Made by a program: the position numbers and the translations under genes
The notes under the pieces: model-generated
Databases searched by the model: none
What the model saw: the letters and a program-made list of their open reading frames with translations, nothing else
Told to the model about the DNA's origin: nothing
Assembly: GCA_021604505.1 (NCBI GenBank)
Contig: BQJC01000001.1
Location: forward strand, 1,199,501 to 1,263,500
Direction: 5' to 3'
Source: Nitrospinaceae bacterium
GTDB lineage: Bacteria > Nitrospinota > Nitrospinia > Nitrospinales > VA-1
Length of the DNA: 64,000 nucleotides
Shown: positions 44,019-51,689 of the stretch, piece by piece
Layout: each line of letters starts with the position of its first letter
Numbering within the stretch: position 1 is the stretch's first letter

Positions 44019-44962
44019 ACACCCTCCGCAGGCAAATCAGGGTTCGCGCTCCAGTCCCACCACGAGCCGTCGTAATTGCGCACCGAATACCCCAGACTGC
44101 GGAACGCGTAGTAGGCCATGCCCGAGCGGATGCCTCCGGTACAATACACCACAATCTCCTGATCACGGCGAATGCCCTTTTCCTGCAGCAGGGTGGACAA
44201 ATCCTCACGTTTCTTTAATACCCCTTCTTGGGTAAAAAACTCTTCCCAGGGAATGTGAATGGCTTTGGGAATGTGGCCGCCGCGCTTCGATCCATAGGGC
44301 GTGTCGCCATCGTATTCTTTTTTTGTGCGATTATCGATGATCGCCAGCTTACCCGATTCCAGGTTGGCGTGAATCCATGAACCCACCGCCGCAACCGCAT
44401 CATCCAGACGAATATCTTTCGCCGATAAGGAGGAAGGAGAAACCGGTCCCTGCTTGCCCCTTTCAATTTCACCGCCGGACTGTTTCCACGAATCCAGCCC
44501 TCCGGTCAAGATATGAACCGATTGGAAGCCGAAACGCTCAAACATCCATAAAAAGCGTCCATCGGTGCGCCAGCGGTCGGTTGGATCTCCGTAGATGACG
44601 ATAATTTTCTGTTTGTCGATGCCCAGAGGTTGCAGTTGGCCGACGATAAATTGCGGGTCTTCGATCAATATTCCTTGAACGCCGCCCACTTTATGCGTGA
44701 AATCACGCCAGTCGGGCAGGTTCACCGAGCCTGGGATATGCCCCAGAAAATACTTCCAGCCGGACCGTGTATCGATGACGACGGTCGCATCTTCTGGGAG
44801 GCTCCGCAACTGTTCCGCGGTCATGGAAACAGAGTTTTCCACAGCCTTTGCCGGGGCCGGAGCCGCATTCCAACCCAGGGAAATAAGGAGAACGGCGGTC
44901 AAAAAGAACCCCTTAATTTTTCTTGACAAGTCCCCGTTATCGTTAGTAATATCATGCTTCAT
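44015..44962 (-). CDS. Exported double-rhodanese sulfurtransferase
   Basis: A 315-aa protein with a hydrophobic N-terminus (GFFLTAVLLISLGWNAAPAPAKA) that should send it to the periplasm. Two rhodanese domains: the first, about 45-165, lacks a catalytic cysteine (VIYGDPTDRWR where Cys would be); the second, about 180-310, has YCTGGIRSGMAYYAF with the active-site Cys. This inactive-active pair is the thiosulfate/3-mercaptopyruvate sulfurtransferase layout. Possible role in periplasmic sulphur transfer or cyanide detoxification. The Rieske gene follows. Confidence 0.9.
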   Translation of the reverse strand: MKHDITNDNGDLSRKIKGFFLTAVLLISLGWNAAPAPAKAVENSVSMTAEQLRSLPEDATVVIDTRSGWKYFLGHIPGSVNLPDWRDFTHKVGGVQGILIEDPQFIVGQLQPLGIDKQKIIVIYGDPTDRWRTDGRFLWMFERFGFQSVHILTGGLDSWKQSGGEIERGKQGPVSPSSLSAKDIRLDDAVAAVGSWIHANLESGKLAIIDNRTKKEYDGDTPYGSKRGGHIPKAIHIPWEEFFTQEGVLKKREDLSTLLQEKGIRRDQEIVVYCTGGIRSGMAYYAFRSLGYSVRNYDGSWWDWSANPDLPAEGV

Positions 44963-45247
44963 TTTTAATGCCTTTCAATCTAAATAAGCGTAAGAAAATC
45001 CGCTATTTACTGCGGTCCGATTTTTAAAACAGGAAATTTTGGGCTTCCAATATTAAGTGGTCATTGGGAAATTTCCGAGCCCGGAATTTCTTTCTGTATT
45101 TATTGGTCTGTTTAGATCCGTGCGACACTATAAGTAAACCGCGAACGGCGGATCAGAACAAGAAAATTATTCAATGATAACCGTTTTCCCAACTGTAATT
45201 AAGACAACAAAAATCAGCAATGGGTTTCCAGGATTTGTGGAGGAGCT
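44963..45247. other. Divergent intergenic region
   Basis: 285 bases between the rhodanese and the acidic membrane protein. GGAGGAGC just before 45248 is the right-hand gene's ribosome site. No other structure seen. Confidence 0.45.
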
Positions 45248-46327
45248 ATGACGACGAGCGACAACGAGAAAGAAAACGAGTCTAAAGAGGATAAGAAAGA
45301 CGCGACAGACGACCGGCTCGAGGAAATTAAAAAGGAGGAGCAGGAGGACGCAAGTTCCTACTATGCTCAAGGCAAGGAGGAAACCCCTGACCTGAAGGAA
45401 GAGTTTGAAACGCCGGTTCCCGAGGTCGACAAGGCCAAGGAAGATATGAATTTGTTGCGCGCCGTCGCTTTTCTGGGTTTTGGATTGGCCGCTCTGGCGA
45501 TCATCTTTATTCTGTTCTTCATCCGCGACCTCGATGAGCGGGTGGGCGGAGTGGATTCTGCAGTCACCAAAGTGGATTCCGCGGTAAACAAACTTGAAGA
45601 CACGATCGGTCCCTTAAAATCTGAAGTTGAGACAAGCATCAAAGCCGTTGAGGCTAATCTCAATGCAGTGGCCCAGACCGTTGCCGGATTGCAAGGCAAG
45701 ATGGGCGATTATGAGAAGTCAATGGCCATCATGGAATTGAAACGCGCCTTGGTGATGGTCCAGGGAATTTCGATGGGATCCGATAGTGGAGTTCAGTCGA
45801 AATCCTCCGAGGTGGCGGCCAGCATTCAATCCCTGTTAAGCGAGTTGAGCGCAGGCACAGCGACCGCTCAGGAACCTGCCGGAGAGATACAGGTCCAGGA
45901 AGCGGCTGAGGAGTCAGCACCGCCTGCTATGGAAGAACCCGCAGCATCTGAACCGGAAGAAGCCGCTGAAGAAGAAACTGCTGAGGAAGAAGCCGCTGAA
46001 GAAGGTGAAGAAGGTGAAGAGGAAGCCTCGGGCGAATCCGAAGAGGGCGAGTCTGAAGAAGGCGAGTCTGAGGAAGCAGGCGAAGAATCAGGAGAAGCCG
46101 AAGAAGGCGAGTCTGAAGAAGGTGAATCTGAGGAAGGCGAGTCTGAAGAAAGTGAATCTGAGGAAGCAGGCGAAGAATCAGGAGAAGCCGAGGAAGAAGC
46201 CGCCGAGGAGACTGCCGAAGAAGCTTCTGAAGAAGGAGACGCCGAAGAACCTGCGGGTGACGAGGCAGCAGAAGCGGCTGCCGAAGGGGACGAACTTCCC
46301 ACCGTTGAAGAACTTCTTGCAGAGTGA
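45248..46327 (+). CDS. Very acidic single-TM protein with Glu/Ser/Gly repeats
   Basis: A 359-aa protein. An acidic, charged N-terminus (1-65) precedes one TM helix (LLRAVAFLGFGLAALAIIFI, about 68-92), then a coiled-coil-like region (VDSAVTKVDSAVNKLEDTIG; 100-170) and a long tail (about 215-350) made of EEGES/EEAGEESGEAEE repeats. The tail is coded by near-identical 15-33-base DNA repeats at about 46030-46195. The end PTVEELLAE is conserved-looking. The tail should be disordered and highly negative. GGAGGAG ribosome site. Function unknown; resembles no enzyme. Confidence 0.75.
   Translation: MTTSDNEKENESKEDKKDATDDRLEEIKKEEQEDASSYYAQGKEETPDLKEEFETPVPEVDKAKEDMNLLRAVAFLGFGLAALAIIFILFFIRDLDERVGGVDSAVTKVDSAVNKLEDTIGPLKSEVETSIKAVEANLNAVAQTVAGLQGKMGDYEKSMAIMELKRALVMVQGISMGSDSGVQSKSSEVAASIQSLLSELSAGTATAQEPAGEIQVQEAAEESAPPAMEEPAASEPEEAAEEETAEEEAAEEGEEGEEEASGESEEGESEEGESEEAGEESGEAEEGESEEGESEEGESEESESEEAGEESGEAEEEAAEETAEEASEEGDAEEPAGDEAAEAAAEGDELPTVEELLAE
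46030..46195 (+). repeat. In-frame tandem DNA repeats in the acidic tail
   Basis: Repeats of GAAGAAGGCGAGTCT and the longer GAGGAAGCAGGCGAAGAATC units, in frame, encoding EEGES and EEAGEES. The reverse frame gives a spurious Ser-rich ORF. Such tracts can vary in copy number. Confidence 0.7.
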
Positions 46328-46333
46328 CAGTGA

Positions 46334-46363
46334 GTTTAAAACAGCCTGTCGGCTGTTTTAAAC
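46334..46363 (+). terminator. Hairpin terminator after the acidic protein gene
   Basis: Perfect 13-bp arms GTTTAAAACAGCC / GGCTGTTTTAAAC around TGTC, seven bases after the stop codon. The T-run is inside the stem. Confidence 0.7.
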
Positions 46364-46505
46364 TGTGATCCGGTCCACCTTGACAGCAAGCCATTATTGC
46401 CTCACGGTTTGTTGCAATTTGTCAGTCACGAGGTGACTTCGAAAATACGATTCGGTTCCAATATTGTAAATAACGAACCGCAAGCAAACCTCACCGACCC
46501 TCAAT

Positions 46506-46832
46506 ATGCCAGCAATCAAATTTGTCATCTCCATACTGTTTCTAATCTGCCTCGCCGCCTTTGCAGTGTTGAATCGCGGCTCGGTTCCGGTTTTCTATTA
46601 CGACCTGCAGTTCTTAAAACAATCCCTGGAGGTTCCCTTAGTTCTGGTCGTTCTTATTCCCTTTGCCATGGGGTTCGTGATTGCATGGTCGTTCATGGTC
46701 GTGAATCGGGTGAAATCCAATGCCATGATAAACAAAAGGAACCGCACCATCGCATCCCTGAACGAGGAATTGGAGCGCTTTAAAGCTCATCCTCAGATAC
46801 CCGCATCGGTCAGCAGTCAGCATCGAGATTAA
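46506..46832 (+). CDS. lapA: LapA-domain inner-membrane protein
   Basis: A 108-aa protein with two TM helices (VISILFLICLAAFAVLNRG and VPLVLVVLIPFAMGFVIAW), an NRGSVPVFYYDLQ loop typical of LapA/YciS, and a C-terminal helix (ASLNEELERFKAHP). LapA with LapB controls LpxC turnover and so lipopolysaccharide level; lapB is not in this window. No ribosome site is obvious. Confidence 0.8.
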   Translation: MPAIKFVISILFLICLAAFAVLNRGSVPVFYYDLQFLKQSLEVPLVLVVLIPFAMGFVIAWSFMVVNRVKSNAMINKRNRTIASLNEELERFKAHPQIPASVSSQHRD

Positions 46833-46875
46833 CCCCTCCACACCGTCGGAGTTCTTTTAACGATTCCTATCGAGA

Positions 46876-47670
46876 CTATAAGTCGTCGAGAATTTTCTGA
46901 CGTTTAATATGATATTCCTCATCATTTATTAAGCCATCCTGTTTCAAATCCTCAAGAATATTCAGCCGGTTTTTTATATCCAAACTTTGCGGGCCGGGAC
47001 GGACAGGTTGTTTTTCTTCAGAAAGAAGAGGAAGTTGGATGATTCCTTTGGAATCGGGTTTGATCTTATTAAATACCACCCAATTGGTGAGGTCTTGCGT
47101 AAGACCCTTAATTTTTTCCTTCGTTTTATAAGACTGATGGGTGAGCGGAACCAAACGCCAGGGAAAGCCACTGACGGAAAAATCATCCACGGTTCTTCGT
47201 TTTTTTTGAATGGCAGTCAATCGCCAATGGAGCCCCTCGAAGGTTAAAAAAGTATCTCCCGCCAGAATAGTTTTTCCAGAAGCATTTTTTACCCGGAAAA
47301 CGATGCGTTGATTCCGGTCGGCCAGTAAAAAATTTTTCCGAATCATGGGCGCCAGACGCCGGGTCAGAGCGGTATTGAACACCCGTCTCTTATTGGACCA
47401 GGAGACTCCTCTTTTTTGATAGGCCAGGGAACTCATGATTTTATTAAGCGCAACGATGTCGAACCGGTAGGGTTGAATCATTTTCAGATTGTAATTTTGT
47501 ATTTCACCGTATTCGAACGATTGGACCGAAACAGATATTTTAAAGGCATCTGTTGGAAGTTGTGCCGCAAGGATGGCTTTAGGGAAAAATAAAATATAGA
47601 GGCAGGATAAAGCTATAATTCGTAATTGGCCCCGTTCTGGTTTTAATAGGCCATAGTTGAAATTTGCCAT
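46876..47670 (-). CDS. Exported protein with SHOCT-like C-terminus
   Basis: About 264 aa from ATG 47670. The ORF's earlier start (47760) runs into the upstream porin gene, so I use the internal ATG, which gives a signal peptide (IIALSCLYILFFPKAILAAQ). The middle part is a beta-rich domain of unknown type (FKISVSVQSFEYGEIQNYNLKM ... TILAGDTFLTFEG). The end, LNILEDLKQDGLINDEEYHIKRQKILDDL, is a SHOCT-type short helical hairpin, usually an oligomerisation motif. It follows the haem-porin gene by 19 bases and is likely its partner. Function unknown. Confidence 0.65.
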   Translation of the reverse strand: MANFNYGLLKPERGQLRIIALSCLYILFFPKAILAAQLPTDAFKISVSVQSFEYGEIQNYNLKMIQPYRFDIVALNKIMSSLAYQKRGVSWSNKRRVFNTALTRRLAPMIRKNFLLADRNQRIVFRVKNASGKTILAGDTFLTFEGLHWRLTAIQKKRRTVDDFSVSGFPWRLVPLTHQSYKTKEKIKGLTQDLTNWVVFNKIKPDSKGIIQLPLLSEEKQPVRPGPQSLDIKNRLNILEDLKQDGLINDEEYHIKRQKILDDL

Positions 47671-47689
47671 ATAAAATGCCAAGAAAAAA

Positions 47690-48904
47690 TCAATAGGCCA
47701 GAACGATTCCCAGAACTCCCGTATGTTCCTTCTCCGGGTGAAAGCGGTTGGTATCTTCAATATCAGCCGTAACTTCGGCGAGTAGATTTAGGTTTCTCAT
47801 CAAGTAGTAGGTCAGATTTGCGGTAACCGTATTGGCATCGAGTTCTTGTCGTCCGTACACCTTGACCCGGTTATACAGGAGAGACAAAAGCCAATCCTCC
47901 TTAAATTTCTTAGTCACCCCCGCAAACCCTCCCCATGAACGGGTATCATCCACGGGACCCGTCCTGAACTTCGGGTTCGAGTCTTCTCCGTAAAGAAAAT
48001 TTCCCCAAAGGTTCCAGTCTTCAAACAACCAGAAACTAAATACCGGTCCTACCCTGAAAAATTCATTGCGGATTTTAGCAGAATTTTTTCCCCGGCCACT
48101 ATAGGCATAAACTCCTATATTTTGTTCACCTAGCGAAAAATCCACTTTGCCATAGAAATTCTTAAAATTGTCCGAATCAAAATTTCGATCACTGTCCGCA
48201 ACGCCAATCCCGTTGCCGTTGGCTACCCCCGCGACCAGTCCCATGCCGAGGTTTTCGGTCACATCGAAATTGTAAGTCATTTCGACGACGCGGTCGTAAG
48301 TGAGGCGAAACCCGCTATCGCTGATAGCCGTGACATAATAAGTAAAGTCCTGAAACGTGAGACGCTGTTCGCGGGGAAACAGCACGTCCGTCACCTGGAA
48401 CTGGCCGAATCGGAGATCGAGATCGACGTCTTTATACGCGTCGTTTAAATGGATAAAAGCATCCTCGACGCCGCCCGTGTCCCCCCGTTCATCAAAAAGA
48501 AAGTAGAAATAATAGGAGATCTTTTCAGTCAGCGGTGCGCTGGATAATATTTTAATAGTGAAGGGGCCTTCAAAATCCGTGTTGGTTTCCGTGTCGTTTC
48601 GGACCCTGAAAAACGAATCGGCGCGAATGGCCAAAGGCAGGTGGTTTAAAAGCTGCAACTTTTCGTCACCCGTCTCGACGTTTTGTTCAGCGAGATCATT
48701 TTCGGCAAAGCGGTAACCGTTTCCTGCAAACGCTTCCCCGAAGCTGTTGAGTTTGGGAAATCCTATATGACAGGTCGTACAGCTTATCTTGTAATTTCTG
48801 GCAAACAGGGGAATGGCTTCAGCCATACTGGCCATTAAATGGAAAGCGGGCAAGAGTACAAAAAATGAAGTGACAATGAACTTTATTCCCGCATTTTTTA
48901 CCAT
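47690..48904 (-). CDS. Mono-haem c-type beta-barrel outer-membrane protein
   Basis: A 404-aa protein: a signal peptide (to about AEA at 30), an N-terminal haem site ISCTTCH (Cys42, Cys45, His46) in LFARNYKISCTTCHIGFPKLNSFG, then a beta-strand-rich barrel of alternating Tyr/Phe/charged residues (LDLRFGQFQVTDVLF, FRLTYDRVVEMTYNF, IGVYAYSGRG, WLLSLLYNRVKVYG) ending in an aromatic C-terminal residue (VLAY). One haem fused to a porin is the Cyc2 architecture (outer-membrane electron entry), though this sequence is not obviously Cyc2 itself. ATG 48904 has AAGGGGG upstream. Confidence 0.8.
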   Translation of the reverse strand: MVKNAGIKFIVTSFFVLLPAFHLMASMAEAIPLFARNYKISCTTCHIGFPKLNSFGEAFAGNGYRFAENDLAEQNVETGDEKLQLLNHLPLAIRADSFFRVRNDTETNTDFEGPFTIKILSSAPLTEKISYYFYFLFDERGDTGGVEDAFIHLNDAYKDVDLDLRFGQFQVTDVLFPREQRLTFQDFTYYVTAISDSGFRLTYDRVVEMTYNFDVTENLGMGLVAGVANGNGIGVADSDRNFDSDNFKNFYGKVDFSLGEQNIGVYAYSGRGKNSAKIRNEFFRVGPVFSFWLFEDWNLWGNFLYGEDSNPKFRTGPVDDTRSWGGFAGVTKKFKEDWLLSLLYNRVKVYGRQELDANTVTANLTYYLMRNLNLLAEVTADIEDTNRFHPEKEHTGVLGIVLAY

Positions 48905-49079
48905 TGAGAACCCCCTTTAACCACTCAACAACAATCGAATGCAATCAATCGTGACGCCATCTTATATGTGGACTTTGAAGAAATTTGAATACCGATGAGT
49001 AACTTATACCACTATTTCTTCAAAAACATAATAGGGCCTAAAATTTCATATTTTTGATTTTGATAACCAAACTTATTTT

Positions 49080-50144
49080 CTATTTAAAGTTATCTTCGGG
49101 TTGTTGCTGGGTGACGCAATGGATGGAACCAAACCCCTGCACCAGTTCCCGGCAGGGGATGGGGACGACCTCTCGCTCCGGGAATGCTTCCTGTAGGATG
49201 GACCGCGCCTTTATATCGTTTGCTTTGTTGTAAGCGGGAAGCAGAACCGATCGGTTTCCAATATAAAAGTTGGCGTAGCTCGCAGGCAATCGACCAGTGG
49301 GCCCTGTGACTTTTCCCGGCATGGGCAGGCGGATGATGTTCATCGCATTGCCATCCTGATCGGTGGCGGATTTCAGCGTGTCGTAGTTGTCTTTCAAACC
49401 CTTATAGTTTGAATCGCTGGAGTCTTCTTCATAAGCGCAGAGAATGGTGGTGGGATTGACAAATCGGGCGAGATTGTCGATGTGGCCGTCGGTGTCGTCG
49501 CCTTCCATTCCGCCCTTCAGCCAGAGGACTGTTTTCACTCCAAGATAATTTTTCAAGAAACCTTCCATGGTGTCTTTATCCATTCCCCCGTTGCGATTGG
49601 GGTTGAGCAGACACGGCTCCGTGGTCAGACAAGTCCCCCTGCCGTTGACATCGATGGCGCCTCCTTCCAGCACGATGCCCGGCTCGAAGGTTGGCAGATT
49701 CAATAACTGCGCGATTTTTCCCGCGGTTTCATTGTCGTGCAGTAAGTCGTCGTACTTGCCGCCCCAGGAATCGAACTCCCAATTGTTGAAGGCAGTCTTC
49801 CGTTTTTCCTTTTCCCCGCTCACCAGAAAGTTGGGGCCGTAGTCGCGAATCCAGGCGTCTTTTGTCGGAATGATGTGCAAGCGAACCCGGTCGAGCGTAA
49901 TTCCTGCATTGCGGATCTTATTTTCTACAGATTTTTGGGAGGCCTGGTCGTTCACCAGAATATGGACCTCTTCACCGGGAACGAGAACGCGAATCATGGC
50001 GAGGTAGGTTTTCTCGACTTCGGGTAAAACGGACCGGTCCCAGGTTTCCCGGTTGTGCGGCCAGGCGAGCCATGTGGCGGCGTGCGGTTCCCATTCCGCG
50101 GGCATGCGGTAACCCTGTGCGGCGGGATAGGGGCGGTCAGTCAT
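49080..50144 (-). CDS. aguA: Agmatine deiminase
   Basis: Hydrolyses agmatine to N-carbamoylputrescine and ammonia. From ATG 50144 it is 354 aa; the ORF's earlier start would run 159 bases into the upstream gene in another frame. Family segments: MPAEWEPHAATWLAWPHN, DAWIRDYGPNFLV, VLEGGAIDVNG, GDDTDGHIDNLARFV, and the catalytic Cys in GFGSIHCVTQQQP near the end. It overlaps the end of the aguB-type gene by eight bases, so the two steps of one pathway are co-translated. Confidence 0.93.
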   Translation of the reverse strand: MTDRPYPAAQGYRMPAEWEPHAATWLAWPHNRETWDRSVLPEVEKTYLAMIRVLVPGEEVHILVNDQASQKSVENKIRNAGITLDRVRLHIIPTKDAWIRDYGPNFLVSGEKEKRKTAFNNWEFDSWGGKYDDLLHDNETAGKIAQLLNLPTFEPGIVLEGGAIDVNGRGTCLTTEPCLLNPNRNGGMDKDTMEGFLKNYLGVKTVLWLKGGMEGDDTDGHIDNLARFVNPTTILCAYEEDSSDSNYKGLKDNYDTLKSATDQDGNAMNIIRLPMPGKVTGPTGRLPASYANFYIGNRSVLLPAYNKANDIKARSILQEAFPEREVVPIPCRELVQGFGSIHCVTQQQPEDNFK

Positions 50145-51021
50145 TCGGGTCGTGATAAATCTGGTTGATTCCCCGGTAAGCATCGATCCGGCGGTCGCGG
50201 AGAAACGGCCAACTCTGGCGGGTGGTTTCAATTTGCGACAGATCGCAGGCGGCGATGAGAATCTCGGGAGAATCGTTCCCTGCCTGGGCCAGAGTTTCCC
50301 CAAAGGGATTGCAGATGAACGAACGGCCCCAGAACTTTAAAGCGTCTTCCTCGCCCACCCGGTTGGCGGCGGCGAGAAACACCCCATTGGCAATGGCATG
50401 ACCCCGTTGCACCGTTTCCCAGGCGGAAATCTGCTGGTCCACTTGCCCGGCATCAGACTGCTGGAACCCGATCGCCGTCGGATAAAAAAGAAACTGCGCG
50501 CCGGAAAGGGCCGTCAATCGCGCCGCTTCCGGGAACCATTGATCCCAGCAGATAAGCACCCCGACCCGTCCATAGCGGGTGGCAAAACTTCGAAAGCCGG
50601 AGTCTCCGGGAGTGAAGTAGAATTTTTCATAGAAGCAGGGATCGTCCGGGATGTGCATTTTTCGGTACTTGCCGGCGATCGATCCGTCGGCGTCGATGAT
50701 CACAGCGGAATTGTGATAAATGCCCTCGGTCCGCTTCTCAAATAGAGGTACGATGATGACGATCTCAAGTTTAGCCGCCAGCTTGCTGAGTTCTTCCGTA
50801 CTGCGGCCGGGAATGGTTTCCGCCAGGGAAAACAATTCCGCGTCCTCCGTCTGGCAAAAATAGCGGGACCGGAACAGCTCCTGCAGGCAGACGATTTGCG
50901 CGCCTTTTTGGGAGGCTGCGGTGATCGCTCGAACGGCATCTTGCAGGTTTTTTGCAGGATCGGTTGAGCAGGCGGCCTGAATCAGGCCCAATGTGATGGT
51001 TTTGTTATCCGGGGTTGCCAT
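50137..51021 (-). CDS. aguB: N-carbamoylputrescine amidase
   Basis: Nitrilase-superfamily enzyme, 294 aa, that turns N-carbamoylputrescine to putrescine. The Glu-Lys-Cys triad is in CLQELFRSRYFC, GKYRKMHIPDDPCFYEK and GVLICWDQWFPEAARL. FYEKFYFTPGD is typical of the plant and bacterial carbamoylputrescine branch. First gene of a two-gene unit with aguA. Putrescine made here could feed spermidine synthesis; no arginine decarboxylase gene is in the window. Confidence 0.92.
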   Translation of the reverse strand: MATPDNKTITLGLIQAACSTDPAKNLQDAVRAITAASQKGAQIVCLQELFRSRYFCQTEDAELFSLAETIPGRSTEELSKLAAKLEIVIIVPLFEKRTEGIYHNSAVIIDADGSIAGKYRKMHIPDDPCFYEKFYFTPGDSGFRSFATRYGRVGVLICWDQWFPEAARLTALSGAQFLFYPTAIGFQQSDAGQVDQQISAWETVQRGHAIANGVFLAAANRVGEEDALKFWGRSFICNPFGETLAQAGNDSPEILIAACDLSQIETTRQSWPFLRDRRIDAYRGINQIYHDPND

Positions 51022-51040
51022 TGATGCGTGTGCAGCTTCT

Positions 51041-51628
51041 TTGTCAGACGTTGAAAACGCTGAGTATAAGGAAGTTTCCCTGCAATCTCAATCGCGAAAT
51101 ACAAACCGGGAGGATTTCCCAAACGCATTGTTTCCTATGGTCATTTGTGCTACAAAAGAAGGACCAATTAAAAGAGATGGTCGTAAAACCGACTCCCTTT
51201 GGCGGCGACTGAGCCAGACAAACTCAACAAAACCAGCCATCCCGAAATTTAAAACCATGTGGGTTAAAGAAGCGTTCAGAGATTACTACAAGCCGAAACT
51301 TCGCCGCGAATTGAAGCGCGATCCAAGCCAGGAAGAAATGGATCAGCGTTTTGAGGAGATCTACAGCCAGGTCAATTGCACGCTATTGGTTGGAATCAAG
51401 GAAGGCGTGGGCATCTATTTTTATGAAATCGCCAAGTTCACCCTGGAAGAGTTCAATACCTTTCGCGACCGGCCAGAAGAATATTTGTTCGAGCGGTTTG
51501 GCGGCGGTAACTATAAACTGAATTTTTACGAAGGGCCTTCCTTCATTGTCTGCGTGAATTTCAAACCGGAGGGCGAACCCAGGTGGCAGCACCTTCTACC
51601 CAAAAAAGCAGGAATTCCTCAAGAATAA
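51041..51628 (+). CDS. Uncharacterised protein
   Basis: A frame open from 50993 to 51628 (211 codons). The first 30 codons overlap the aguB start on the other strand, so the true start is probably later: TTG 51041, TTG 51128 (GGGAGG upstream but distant) or ATG 51137 remain. The protein has a conserved-looking C-terminal half: MWVKEAFRDYYKPKLRRELKRDPSQEEMDQ, YFYEIAKFTLEEFNTFRDRPEEYLFERFGGGNYKLNFYEG. No signal or TM segment in the part that matters. I do not recognise a family. Confidence 0.55.
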   Translation: MSDVENAEYKEVSLQSQSRNTNREDFPNALFPMVICATKEGPIKRDGRKTDSLWRRLSQTNSTKPAIPKFKTMWVKEAFRDYYKPKLRRELKRDPSQEEMDQRFEEIYSQVNCTLLVGIKEGVGIYFYEIAKFTLEEFNTFRDRPEEYLFERFGGGNYKLNFYEGPSFIVCVNFKPEGEPRWQHLLPKKAGIPQE

Positions 51629-51689
51629 AAAGCTGAGTCACCCTAAAGAAACTTTCTTTTAATCTGCAAATTCACCTCTTTTTTAATTG

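Noticed and set aside
45868-46302. Long Ser/Ala-rich reverse-strand ORF
   Set aside because: It is the complement of the Glu/Ser/Gly repeats of the acidic membrane protein and has no ribosome site or independent coding signs.
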